Shown: positions 1 to 9,600 of the stretch, in pieces
Layout: every line of letters begins with the position of its first letter
How positions within the stretch are numbered: position 1 is the first letter of the stretch
DNA from: JALGVA01 sp964617715
Lineage (GTDB): Bacteria; Armatimonadota; Zipacnadia; Zipacnadales; UBA5352
Direction: 5' to 3'
NCBI GenBank assembly: GCA_964617715.1
Contig: CAZTZN010000032.1
Location: forward strand, 1 to 30,828
DNA length: 30,828 nt
Made by a program: the position numbers and the translations under genes
The notes under the pieces: model-generated
Told to the model about the DNA's origin: nothing
What the model saw: only the letters and a program-made list of their open reading frames with translations
Databases searched by the model: none

Positions 1-621
1 AGGACGGGCGCGACGGTGCTCGACACCACCACCGGCAGGCCCGCCGATGCCCGCTCCAACCACGCGCGCCTCGCCCAACGCGGCGCGCGCTTCGTGGATG
101 TGACGCTTTCGGGCTCGAGCGAGCAGATCGCGCGCGGTGAGGCCACGGCCATGATTGGCGGGCCCGAAGCCGAGGCCGACTACCGCGCGCTCGTCGAGCG
201 TTTCGCCTCGACCATCTTCTTCGTCGGCGAGCCCGGCTACGGCTGCCTGGCGAAGCTGGTGGTCAACCTGGTGATGGGGGTGAACCGGGCGGCGCTGGCG
301 GAGGGCCTGGCGCTGGGCGAGCGCGCCGGCCTCGACAGCGCGCTGCTGCTGGAGGTGCTGCGGGGCGGCGCGGCGTACTCGCGGGTGATGGACATGAAGG
401 GCGAGCGCATGGTAGAGCGCGACTACGAGCCGGCCTCGCGCATCGCCCAGCACGCCAAGGACGTGCGCCTGATCCTGGATCTGGCCGGGGAGCTGGGCGC
501 GCACACGCCGCTGGAGCAGGCGCATGCGGAGGTGCTGCGCGTGGCGGTCGCGGCGGGGCTGGGCGAAGCCGACAATGCGGCGATCGTCGAGGTCTTCCGA
601 CGGCCGGAGCAGCGGGAGTGA
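1..621 (+). CDS. 3-hydroxyisobutyrate dehydrogenase-family NAD(P)-dependent oxidoreductase, 3' part
   Basis: The frame is open from base 1, so the gene starts outside the window and the NAD-binding GxGxxG Rossmann start is missing. What remains reads through a VLDTTTG stretch (family: D-[ST]-[ST]), then DVTLSGSSEQIARGE, which corresponds to the family's substrate-binding DAPVSGG...A..G segment, then MIGG. The helical C-terminal domain carries GCLAKLVVNLVMG, where the Lys-x3-Asn pair matches the catalytic Lys and nearby Asn of beta-hydroxyacid dehydrogenases. The family oxidises beta-hydroxyacids or reduces succinic-semialdehyde/tartronate-semialdehyde type substrates in the cytosol. The substrate cannot be told from this fragment; in a sugar-acid setting a tartronate semialdehyde reductase-like role is possible. 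It heads the + strand gene run. Confidence 0.9.
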   Translation, partial: RTGATVLDTTTGRPADARSNHARLAQRGARFVDVTLSGSSEQIARGEATAMIGGPEAEADYRALVERFASTIFFVGEPGYGCLAKLVVNLVMGVNRAALAEGLALGERAGLDSALLLEVLRGGAAYSRVMDMKGERMVERDYEPASRIAQHAKDVRLILDLAGELGAHTPLEQAHAEVLRVAVAAGLGEADNAAIVEVFRRPEQRE

Positions 622-629
622 CGCCGAGC

Positions 630-737
630 ATGCAGGCGTTCGCGATGGTCGTTGCCGGACTGCTGGCGACGTGTCTGTGCGCGTGCGCGCACGGGGTCGA
701 GTCGAAGCCGGGCGGACCGGCGACCGCCGAGGAGTGA
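630..737 (+). CDS. possible 35-residue lipoprotein
   Basis: A short ORF exactly fills the gap between the dehydrogenase (stop 619-621) and the M14-like gene (ATG 742). It starts at ATG 630 and ends with TGA at 735-737. The translation has a hydrophobic stretch, MVVAGLLATCL, followed by a lipobox-like L-C-A-C (Cys19), then a short polar tail rich in Gly, Pro and Glu. GGGAG at 614-618 lies 11 nt before the ATG. The GAGGAG that serves as the next gene's ribosome site (729-734) is also its last two Glu codons, so translation could be coupled. Against it: no Lys or Arg before the hydrophobic segment, and it is very short. It is a candidate only. Confidence 0.35.
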   Translation: MQAFAMVVAGLLATCLCACAHGVESKPGGPATAEE

Positions 738-741
738 CGCC

Positions 742-2313
742 ATGGACATATCGCCGCCGGGCAGGGCCGTGCTGCCGCATCCAGGCATCGCCGAGATGCG
801 TCGCGGGCTGGAGGGCTGGCAGGCTCGCTACCCCGACCGCATCGAGGTGAGCGTGCCCGCGCACAGCCCCAACGGGCTGGACCTGCTGCTGTGCCGGGTG
901 ACGGACGCGGGCGTGCCCGACGACGACAAGCAGGTGGTGCTGCTCACCTGCACCCACGCGGCGCGCGAGGTCAACTCCACCACCAGCCTGCTGCACTTCC
1001 TGCGCTGGCTGCTGGGCGAGTCGGACCTGGCGCACGAGACGCGCGCGAAGCAGATCGTTTACGCCTTCCCGGCGGGCTCGCCCGAGGCCTACGAGGCGAT
1101 CACCGGCCCGCAGCCGGGCAACCCGTGCATGGGCTACTGGTCGTGGCGGGGAGTGCTGCGGCCCGACCTGAACCCGGAGGCGGTCGCCATCGCCGAGCTG
1201 ATCGAGCGCGAGCAGCCCGACGTGCACGTGGATCTGCACGGCTTCCCCGAGGCCGACGGCACCATGCCTGAGAGCACCGGCATCTCGTGGGGGTCGGGGA
1301 TCTCCCGTCCCTACGTGCGGCGCATCGCGGAGTTGATGGCCGACGCCGCGGATGAGGCGGGCTTCGGCGTGCGCGCCAGTGAGGGCGAGCAGGCCGCCGG
1401 GCTGGTGCTGACCACCGGGCCGCTCGCGGCACCCTACCGGCCGAGCACGCTCGCCCCGGCGGACCACGAGGCGCTGGCGCCGGAGCTGGCCGCGCACCAC
1501 TTCCTGCACCGCCCGCCCAACATCCACTCGTGCGTCTACTCCTACCATCGCTGCCACACGCTGTCGATGGTCATGGAGATCGGCTTCGAGCAGAGCGCGG
1601 TGGTGCAGCTTCAGCGACTCATGCGCATCGGCAATGAGCGCTGGTTCTCCGAGCCGCAGGAGGGCTACCCGGTGAACCACTTCGGCCACGGTCTGAGTGT
1701 GGCGGTTGCCGGATACGGACAGACCGCGCGTGAGCGGCGTGCCAGCCGCGTCGAGCTGTGGCGGCGCTTCGGGCAGATCGTGCTGGGCTACGGGAACGTG
1801 ACCACGCGCGGGGAGCTGACCGCGGTCTTCGCCCTGACCCCCGAGGGCGGCCGGCGCTACCTGGTGATGCAACCGTCCGAGTTCCAACCCGACGCGCCCA
1901 TGCCGTCGCAAGCGATGGTGCCCTTCGACGAGTTGTTCGCGCGGCTGGAGGGCGAGGCGCAGTTCGACGTGCCGGCGATGCGCGCGTTCATGGCGCGCAA
2001 CCCGGTGCCGCCGTGCTGGACCTTCTTCGCCCCCAACTGGCCCGGGCCCGAGCCGGGGCCAATCGAGCGCGGCGTGGGCCTGCGCCTGTTCATCCCCTAC
2101 GCGACCGCGCGCATCGAGGAAGTGCTGCTCGACGGCCGACCGCTGGCGCAGGGCGAGACCCGGGGCTGGAGCGCGTGGACCGGTACAGGGACCACCGTGC
2201 AGGTGAATCTGCCCCCCGGTTCTGTCGCCGACCTGCACGTCGTCCAGTGCCGCTATGAGCCGGGCGAGCAGCGTCCGTGCGGCTTCACTGAAGACGACTG
2301 GCGGCTGGAGTGA
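742..2313 (+). CDS. M14-like zinc carboxypeptidase/deacylase family protein
   Basis: This 523-residue protein has no signal peptide. ATG 742 is preferred to the upstream frame because GAGGAG (729-734) sits 7 nt before it and the upstream extension is Arg-rich non-protein-like sequence. The N-terminal ~290 residues look like the M14 peptidase/deacylase fold. There is a strand VVLLTCTH, then H72-A-A-R-E76 where M14 enzymes have the HxxE zinc pair, then D164-L-H166-G at the third zinc ligand (family: D-[LI]-H), and E279 in VMEIGFEQ at the place of the general-base Glu. The residue spacing H72-x3-E76 is one longer than the family's HxxE. The C-terminal part (~300-523) is not recognised and ends in a beta-rich segment. 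M14 proteins hydrolyse C-terminal or gamma-D-Glu-linked amino acids, or deacylate amino acids. The substrate is unknown here. Confidence 0.75.
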   Translation: MDISPPGRAVLPHPGIAEMRRGLEGWQARYPDRIEVSVPAHSPNGLDLLLCRVTDAGVPDDDKQVVLLTCTHAAREVNSTTSLLHFLRWLLGESDLAHETRAKQIVYAFPAGSPEAYEAITGPQPGNPCMGYWSWRGVLRPDLNPEAVAIAELIEREQPDVHVDLHGFPEADGTMPESTGISWGSGISRPYVRRIAELMADAADEAGFGVRASEGEQAAGLVLTTGPLAAPYRPSTLAPADHEALAPELAAHHFLHRPPNIHSCVYSYHRCHTLSMVMEIGFEQSAVVQLQRLMRIGNERWFSEPQEGYPVNHFGHGLSVAVAGYGQTARERRASRVELWRRFGQIVLGYGNVTTRGELTAVFALTPEGGRRYLVMQPSEFQPDAPMPSQAMVPFDELFARLEGEAQFDVPAMRAFMARNPVPPCWTFFAPNWPGPEPGPIERGVGLRLFIPYATARIEEVLLDGRPLAQGETRGWSAWTGTGTTVQVNLPPGSVADLHVVQCRYEPGEQRPCGFTEDDWRLE

Positions 2314-2340
2314 TCCCCGACGAAAGGCGTTGACCTGGTC

Positions 2341-4590
2341 ATGAGCGCAACCTGCAGGAGTCTGGCCGTGGCGATTGCGGCGATGATGATCATGACTACG
2401 ACGTGCGAGGCGCACTGGGAGCCGCCGCCACCGATGTTCCCGTGGGCCGATCCGGGAGCGCTGCGGTGGGTGATCAACTACTCGAAGATGGACGAGGGCC
2501 AGGTCGGGTTCCTGCTCGACGCGGGCTTCAATCTGATCCAGGGCGGCTCGTTCACACCCGAGGCGATGCAGGCGGCGCGGCAGACGGGTGCGCACCGGAT
2601 GATGTACATCTGCTCGCGAACGATCTACCACGAGCGGCTCTTTCCCGAGCACCCCGAGCTGCGTGATGCCGCGATCCTCACGCCGGAGGGCGAATACAGG
2701 GTCATATACAACAACCCGGCGCGCTACGCCGGCTGCTACAACCGGCCGGCGTGGCTGGAGTATATCAAGGGACGCATGGACGCGCTGCAGGCGCAGGGCG
2801 TGGACTGTATCTTCTTCGACAACCCCATGACCTGGCCGTGCTACTGCCCGACCTGCCGCGAGAAGTTCCGCGAGTACGCGCGCGAACACACCGGCATCAC
2901 GTATGAGCTGGGCGCTGAGGATACGCCCGCGGAGCTGGAACGCTGGTTCACCGTGGATAGCGCGCGCGAGTTCTTCGAGCAGGTGCATTTCTACGCGCAC
3001 AACCGCGAGCGGCCGCTGTTCATCGTCGCGAACAACCTCACCTACTGGCTGATCGACCAGGGCGTGGTGGACGGCGTATTCACGGAGGCCGGCGGCCACC
3101 CGCCCTTCGGCCGGGATATCGCGGCCTGCAAGATCGGCCTGGCCGCCAGCCACGGACGGCCCACGGGGTTCCTGAGCTACATTCCCGGCGCGGTGCGGCA
3201 GGCGCGTGGGGTCGAGCGCTACAGCGCCCCGGCGGCGCGCACCTCCTGGGTGGGCCTGCCCATCGCCGAGGAGTACGCACTGGGCTGCGCAACCGGCATC
3301 GCGCTGGGCGGCAACTACATGCCGAACATGTGCCTCAACGGTGACCGCAACGTGCTGGCGCTCACCAAGCCGGAGTTGGACCGGGCGATCCTCGACGCCT
3401 GCGCTCAATACGCGAGCTTCGCCGCGCAGTGGGAGCCGCTGCTTACCGGCCAGCGCCCGGGCAGCCGCGTGGGTGTGCTCTTCGACCTGACCGCGGGGCC
3501 CCGCGCCGGGCAGATTCTGGGCGTTGATCGCGGCAACATCAACACGCTGCTGTGGCTGCTGCAGGCTCAGGGCATCCCCGCGGACGTGGTGGTCAACTCC
3601 GACCTGCGCGGCGATGGGCTGGCGGACTTCGACGCACTGCTCATCGACGGCCAGGCGATGCTCAGCCCGGCGGAGATGAGAGGCCTGCGCGGCTTCGTCG
3701 AGCGCGGCGGCACGCTGGTGCTCTCGGCCTCGCTCGACATCCGTGACCGCTTCGAGGCCCGCGATCTCGGCCGGCCGATCGGCGACTTCCTGCCCGGCCT
3801 GTCGGATTCGCTGCGGATGCAGGTGAGTGCGCTCGACCTCACGCTCGATGGTTACGAGCCCGAGCCGGGACGGATCAAGGCGTCGGTCGAGGGCACCGCG
3901 TCCCTGCGCTTCGACGGGGACCCCGGGCGCTGGCAGATCACCGTGAACTACCTTGATGAGAGCGACGGGCAGTCCACCTTTGCGCTGCTCGTGGGCGGTG
4001 AGGTGGTCGAAAGCTGGGTCGCGGACGCGGACGACGACCAGTGGCACAGGCATACCTCCCCGCCGGTGGAGCTGACACGCGGAGAGACGGTAGCGGTGCG
4101 CGGGAAGGCCGGCGGCGGCGAGTACGCGCGGCTGCAGTGGATTGCGCTGCGCAGCCGGGCCTCGGACGCGCCCTATCTGGAGGCGAAGCTGGGCCAGGGG
4201 CGGGCGCTGCAGTTCGCGGGGCCGCTGGAGGGGCTGACGGAGGGCGAGCTGCAGGAGGCCACCGCGGCCCTGCGTGCGGCCTGCCCACTGACCGGCTCCT
4301 GGCCTGACACGGTGCTGGTCAACCTGCTGCGTCAGCCCGAGCAGGGCATCGTGTCGGCGCACATCGTGAACTATGACTTCGAATATGACGAGAACTACGC
4401 GCTCATCGCCATCCACCCCACGCCCGAGATCAGGCTGAGCGTCGCCGACGAGTCGTTGACGCTCGCGCGGCTGATCGCGCCCGGCGCCAAGCCGGTCGAA
4501 CTGCCGATCGTGGACGGCGTGGTGACGGTGCCGCCGGTCGAGACCTATGCGGCGGTGCTGCTGGCGCCGGATGCGGTGGGCGCGGGGTAG
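2341..4590 (+). CDS. secreted TIM-barrel glycosidase-like protein with GATase-like and CBM-like domains
   Basis: This 749-residue protein has a signal peptide at 1-24 (cleavage after CEA, before His25). Residues ~35-370 look like a (beta/alpha)8 barrel of the putative glycoside hydrolase type. FFDNP (158-162) ends a strand and is followed by C167-Y-C169-P-T-C172, a Cys cluster seen in several uncharacterised glycosidase-like families. Residues ~375-475 look like a class-I-glutamine-amidotransferase-like domain (GVLFDLTAG, DALLIDG, RGGTLVLS), as in the trimerisation domain of GH42 beta-galactosidases. A beta-sandwich segment (~498-606) resembles domains with the pattern DE-SDGQSTF-L-V-GG--V--W-AD and probably binds carbohydrate. 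It precedes another barrel protein in the same orientation with a 51 nt gap. The catalytic function is inferred from fold-like features only. Confidence 0.7.
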   Translation: MSATCRSLAVAIAAMMIMTTTCEAHWEPPPPMFPWADPGALRWVINYSKMDEGQVGFLLDAGFNLIQGGSFTPEAMQAARQTGAHRMMYICSRTIYHERLFPEHPELRDAAILTPEGEYRVIYNNPARYAGCYNRPAWLEYIKGRMDALQAQGVDCIFFDNPMTWPCYCPTCREKFREYAREHTGITYELGAEDTPAELERWFTVDSAREFFEQVHFYAHNRERPLFIVANNLTYWLIDQGVVDGVFTEAGGHPPFGRDIAACKIGLAASHGRPTGFLSYIPGAVRQARGVERYSAPAARTSWVGLPIAEEYALGCATGIALGGNYMPNMCLNGDRNVLALTKPELDRAILDACAQYASFAAQWEPLLTGQRPGSRVGVLFDLTAGPRAGQILGVDRGNINTLLWLLQAQGIPADVVVNSDLRGDGLADFDALLIDGQAMLSPAEMRGLRGFVERGGTLVLSASLDIRDRFEARDLGRPIGDFLPGLSDSLRMQVSALDLTLDGYEPEPGRIKASVEGTASLRFDGDPGRWQITVNYLDESDGQSTFALLVGGEVVESWVADADDDQWHRHTSPPVELTRGETVAVRGKAGGGEYARLQWIALRSRASDAPYLEAKLGQGRALQFAGPLEGLTEGELQEATAALRAACPLTGSWPDTVLVNLLRQPEQGIVSAHIVNYDFEYDENYALIAIHPTPEIRLSVADESLTLARLIAPGAKPVELPIVDGVVTVPPVETYAAVLLAPDAVGAG

Positions 4591-4641
4591 GCGACCCGGG
4601 CCGGTGGCGGTTGTACCATCCTGAGCTGCGGAGGCCGGACG

Positions 4642-6666
4642 ATGGAGCGCATTGAGCGCCCGCACGAGCGCTGGATCTGGACCGAGCTGATCGGCTTCGA
4701 CAACGAGCAGGCCGACCTGGGCGTGGCCGAGTACGTCGAGAACGCGGGCTTCACGCCCACCGGCATCTGCCTGCTGCTCACCTCGCCCGACTTCGTCTTG
4801 TCGCATGAGCCGGTTGACGGCGAGATCGTGCTGCCGCCGGACTTCTGCGCGCGCGACGGTCACGACTTCAACCCCCAACGCCCGCGCCAGGCGTGGACCA
4901 ACCGCCAGCTCCAGGGGCTGATCGCCGAGCTGCAGGCGCGCGGCATCGAGGCCTGGCTCACGGTCTTCACCAGCTTCTACGGTAACCGCTTCCATCCCGA
5001 GTGGCTGCGCGATCACCCCGAGGTCTGCAAGGTCTTCCGCCGCCGCGGCCGGGCGGCGACCCTCAACCCGCTGGCGCGGCTGAGCGATGGCAGCTACTTT
5101 GAGGATTACTTCGTGCGCAAGCTGGTCGAGACCATGCAGTACTACGGCTTCGACGGCTGGCAGGGCGCCGACGGCTGGGGGCCGCACAACGGGCCGATCT
5201 ACGAGGTGGACCTCTCCGACGACACCATCGCGCAGTTCGCCGAGACCACCGGCCTGCGCCTCGCCGACCAGGCCGCGTGCGCGTGCGGGCATAACACCGA
5301 GCTGCTCGACGCCCGCGCCCGCTGGCTGTGGGGCAACGTGCGCTACGAGTGGATCGAGTTCCACGCCGGACGCTGGGAGCAGTTCTGGCGCAAGGCCCTG
5401 ACGGCCCTGCACGGCGCGGGCAAGCGCGCCTTCATCAACTCCTCGTGGGGCCGTGCGCCCTGGGAATCGCTCTACCGCTACGGCGTGGACCTGCGGCGCA
5501 TCGTCGCCGCGGGCGTGGACGGGATCATCGTCGAGACGGTCGCGGCGGGCCTGAGCATGGACCCGCGCCCCTACGCCGCCGACGTGCACCGCCACGCCGA
5601 CTTCCTGTCCATGCTCATGCTCATGCGCGCGGGCCTGCCCGACGCCAGGCTGATCTTCCTGCACAACACCCACGACGTGGTCGAGGAGTGGGACGCGATC
5701 CGCCACGTGCCGACGGTGCTCGAGAAGGAGATTCACGCCCTCACCGGCGTCTGGCAGACGCGTTGGGACGGGAGCTTGCGGCCGTGCGCGGACGGGCTGC
5801 TGGCGTGCCTGGGCGACGGGCTGAGCGAGTGGCACTGGCGGTGGCTGCGCGAGCGATGGAACCTGGCGTACTCGAGCCGGCCGCGCCGCGTCCTCGGGGC
5901 GACGCTGGTGTGGTCGGATGCGCTCATGCAGGCCCAGGTCGAGGACTTCACGCGCACCCGTGGGATGACCGTGCACCCGCTGATGTTCCGACTGATGACC
6001 CACGGCGCGCCGCTGCAGACCACCGCGGACATCGGTGATCTGTCCGGCGTCGGCGGCGCGATCCTCGTGCTCAACCACCACCTGCTGCCCGCGGATGAGC
6101 TGGCGGCGATGCTGGCGTACGAGGGCGGGCCGATAGTGCTCATCGGCCGCGAGGTCGAGGATTTGCCCGAGCCGGACATACGCCTCGCCGACAGATCGGG
6201 GCCGATGTCGCTTGTCTGCCTGGTCTACGGGGGGCGGCTCGAGGCACCGGAGATCGAGGCCTGGGAGGCGCCGGCGCTGCCCGATGACGTGCTGACCATG
6301 GAGGAGCCGGTGGGGTACTGGGATCACTTCACCTTCGCGCCGGTCTCGCCGGGCTTCGTGCAGGCGTGCGCGCGGGTTATCGGCGAGGTGTCGGACGCGC
6401 CGTTGGTGGTCGAGGAGGCCGAGGTGGTCACGCTCATGACCACCGAGGAGGAAGGCGGGCGGCTGCGCGTCGCGCTGAAGAGTTCGAGCCCGTTCTACGC
6501 CCGACCGCGCGTGGACATGCGCCGCGACGTCGCGAGCGTGGACATCCTGACCGAGTACCCGTCACTGCGCGTGCGGCCGGAGGGCTCAACCTTCAGCGTG
6601 CGCGTGCCACCGAAGGGCGTGACGGTGGTCGAGGTCGAGCCGGCGGAGGAGGCGCGCGATGACTGA
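4642..6666 (+). CDS. cytosolic TIM-barrel glycosidase-like protein
   Basis: This 674-residue protein has no signal peptide or membrane segment, so it is probably cytosolic. GCGGAGG lies 6 nt before ATG 4642. The N-terminal ~400 residues have the alternating strand/helix pattern of a barrel glycosidase: ELQARGIEAWLTVFTSF, then YGFDGWQGADGWGP at 168-181, where the acidic residues D171 and D177 at a strand end are candidate catalytic or substrate-binding residues. The C-terminal half contains GATase-like strands (GGAILVLNHHLLPADEL, GGPIVLIGREV) and a terminal beta-sandwich, the same architecture as the preceding secreted protein but with little obvious sequence similarity. Its last 8 nt overlap the next gene, so the two are probably translated together. 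I cannot assign a known CAZy family. Confidence 0.65.
   Translation: MERIERPHERWIWTELIGFDNEQADLGVAEYVENAGFTPTGICLLLTSPDFVLSHEPVDGEIVLPPDFCARDGHDFNPQRPRQAWTNRQLQGLIAELQARGIEAWLTVFTSFYGNRFHPEWLRDHPEVCKVFRRRGRAATLNPLARLSDGSYFEDYFVRKLVETMQYYGFDGWQGADGWGPHNGPIYEVDLSDDTIAQFAETTGLRLADQAACACGHNTELLDARARWLWGNVRYEWIEFHAGRWEQFWRKALTALHGAGKRAFINSSWGRAPWESLYRYGVDLRRIVAAGVDGIIVETVAAGLSMDPRPYAADVHRHADFLSMLMLMRAGLPDARLIFLHNTHDVVEEWDAIRHVPTVLEKEIHALTGVWQTRWDGSLRPCADGLLACLGDGLSEWHWRWLRERWNLAYSSRPRRVLGATLVWSDALMQAQVEDFTRTRGMTVHPLMFRLMTHGAPLQTTADIGDLSGVGGAILVLNHHLLPADELAAMLAYEGGPIVLIGREVEDLPEPDIRLADRSGPMSLVCLVYGGRLEAPEIEAWEAPALPDDVLTMEEPVGYWDHFTFAPVSPGFVQACARVIGEVSDAPLVVEEAEVVTLMTTEEEGGRLRVALKSSSPFYARPRVDMRRDVASVDILTEYPSLRVRPEGSTFSVRVPPKGVTVVEVEPAEEARDD
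6645..6652 (+). promoter_or_regulatory. ribosome binding site for the overlapping DUF6067 gene
   Basis: GGAGGAGG lies inside the end of the upstream gene, 6 nt before ATG 6659. It fixes the start of the 1026-residue protein and supports translational coupling across the 8 nt overlap (6659-6666). Confidence 0.75.
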
Positions 6667-9600
6667 CCGCATGACCGAGGCCGCACGGATCAGCGCGTTC
6701 GCGGTGCTCGCGCTCGTCGGGAGCATTGCCTGGGCCGCGGGGCCGCGCATCGGGCTGCCGCCGGTGGAGCGGGCTCCGGAGATGGATGGCGTGGTCGCGC
6801 CGGGTGAGTGGGACCGCGCCGCGCGCTTTCCCTGCCTGCAGGACAATACGAACCGCGGCCTGGCGGAGCGGCGAATGTGGGTGTCGCTGGCGCACGATGA
6901 CGCCGCGCTCTACGTGCTGCTGCAGTCGGCGGAGGGGCCGGGTGCGATGGCCGCGTGTCTCGTGCCCGCGGGCGCCGATCGGGCCGTGGCGGTAGTGGTG
7001 GAAGCGGGCGGCGAGGTGCGCTTCGAGGGCGATGACACCGGCACATGGGCGCAGGGCTGTCGGGCCGCCTCGGCGGTTGCGGATGGCACCTGGACGGTCG
7101 AGCTGGCGGTGCCGCTGGAACTGCTCGGGGTCGCGGGTGATGCGGCGGCGCGGGTGGTGGGCGACTTCGTGCGCGAGTGGGCCGACCCGGCCGCGCAGGT
7201 CTCGTGGGCCTGGCGCATGTCGGCGGAGTTGACGGCGGTGGACCTCGGCGAGATGGGGACGCTGAACTTCGACGCCGAGGGCCCGGTGGCACGCGCAGGC
7301 GAGCCGGGCAATCTGGCGGAGGGGACGCTGGACTGCGCGATCGACGTGATCGGCCTGCGGGACGAGCCGGAGAAGGTGACGCTCTACTATGACACGATCG
7401 CGGCGGGGCAGAAGGTGCGCCACGCGGCACTGCCGGTGACCGTGGCGGGCGGACAGAGGGGTACGCTCCACGCTCGGCGGGCGATCCGGGGCGCAGACGT
7501 GCCCGCGCAGGTGGATGAGGTGGCGCTGTGGCTGACCACGCGCGCGTTCTGGCGCGTGCAGTACGCCTCCGGGCGGGTGCCCGTGGAGCGCTGGCCGGTC
7601 ATCGCAGCGCAGCCCTTCGACTTCATCGGCACCGAGGTGCTCGCGACACAGTACGACCTGTCGGGGCTGCCGCTCGGGGCGTTCGAGGGGAGTGGCGTCG
7701 CGTGCCGCTTGACCGGCGCGGCCGGGAAGGTGCGGGCCGCCGGGCAGGCCGCCGCGAACGCGCGGGAGGTGACGATCAAATTGCCGGTCGAGAACCTGCC
7801 ACCGGGCGAGTATGCCCTGCGTGCCGAGGTCCATGCGCCGGGCGGCGAGACGTTGGGGGAGGTTACGCAGGCGGTGGTGATCCCCGACGCGTCGCCGTGG
7901 CTGGGCAACACCATCGGCCTCACCGACACGGTGCCCGAGCCGTTCACACCGCTGGAGATCGAGGGCCGGGCCGTGCGCTGCTGGGGGCGCGAGTACACCT
8001 TCGGCGCGTCGGGCCTGCCCGAACAGGTGGTGTCGCGGAGCGAGCCGCTGCTCGCGGCGCCGGTGGCGCTGGAACTGAGCGCAGGCGGGCAGACGGTCTC
8101 CTGGGTGGATAGCGGCCCGAGTTTGCGCCTGGATGGTCGTGACGTGCGCGGACGCGCAGTGGGCGCCGCGGGCGACACCCGGGTCGAGTGCCTCACGGCC
8201 GTCGAGTACGATGGCATGATGCGCTTCGATGTGACGCTGACTCCACAGGGAGCGACGACGCTCGACCGGCTGGTGCTGCGCATCCCCTTCGTGCCTGAGC
8301 GTGCGGGCTACCTGATCTGGACCGACTGCGCGGGGACCGGCAGCCCCGCCGACGAGCGCTACGGCGCGCGGCCGGAGGGCCGCTGGGAGTCGGACTTCCT
8401 GCCCTTCATGTGGCTGGGCGACGAGGACCGGGGCATGGTGTGGTTCTCCGAGGGCCCGGTGGGCTGGAGCGCGCCCGCGGAGGGCAAGCAGATCAGCGTG
8501 GCCCGCGAGGGCGACGCGGTGGTGATGCAGATCGTCATGGTCGGCACACCGCGGGAGATCGACGGGCCGGTCACCTACACCTTCGGCCTGCAGGCGGGGC
8601 CGGTGCGGCCGCGACCGGATGACTGGCGACAGTGGACCGCGCGCATCTACGCGATCGCCACCGATGACCGGTGGTTCGGGGTGGTGCCGAGGAACCTGCG
8701 CGAACGCCCCGACCTGATCGCGCGCCAGCGCGAGCGCGGCAACCCGCTGCTGGTCTACACCTTCCTGGGCGAGACCGCCACCAATCAGCCCGAGTACCTC
8801 TACTTCGGCGACCGGTGGACGCGCTCGGCTTCGGCGGGCCCGACGAGCTACACGCACGCGAACGTGTGCCCGGCCTCGAGCTTCCTCGACTTCCAACTCT
8901 GGAACTTCAAGCAGGGCCTCGACGAGTTCGGCATCGACGGGCTCTACTACGACCTAGCGTGGCCGGGCCCGTGCTCCAACCAGACGCACGGCCACGGCTT
9001 CACCGATGACGCGGGCGAGCTGCGGCCGATCTATCCGATCTTCGCCTATCGGGAGCTGGCGAAACGTACCTACCAGATGTTCCACGAGGTCATGCCGCGC
9101 ACTCACATCATGGCGCATGTCTCGGGCAACGCCATCTGCCTGCCCATCACCGCCTTCGCCGACCACACACTCGACGGGGAGCAGTACGCGCACACGGTGG
9201 AGGGCGACTACATCGATCTGATTCCGCCGGACAAGATGCGGGCGGAGTTCACCGCGCGCCAGTTCGGGCCGGTGCCGCACTTCCTGCCCGAGCTGTGGCA
9301 CCGCAACGACCACATCGCGCCCGAGCCGACGATGAATATGTGCGCGCTGATCTTCCTGCACGACTCGCTGGTCTTCCCGGCCTTTCACAATGGCACCGTG
9401 CGCGGGCGGTTCGATGCGGTCTGGGAGGCCTTCGGCGTGGCCGAGGGCGCACAGTTCGTGCCCTACTGGGCCAACCGTGAGGTGATCCGGCGCGCGCCCG
9501 AGGACGTTGAGGTCAGCGCGTGGCTGCGCCCGGGCGGGGCGCTCCTGGCGGTGGCGAACCTGAACGCCGACGCCGCGCAGGCGACGTTGACCGTTGACTG

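Noticed and set aside
6593..8896. 767-codon open frame on the minus strand
   Set aside because: It is fully antisense to the DUF6067 gene, rich in Arg, His, Ala and Pro, with no domain. It is a by-product of GC-rich codon bias.
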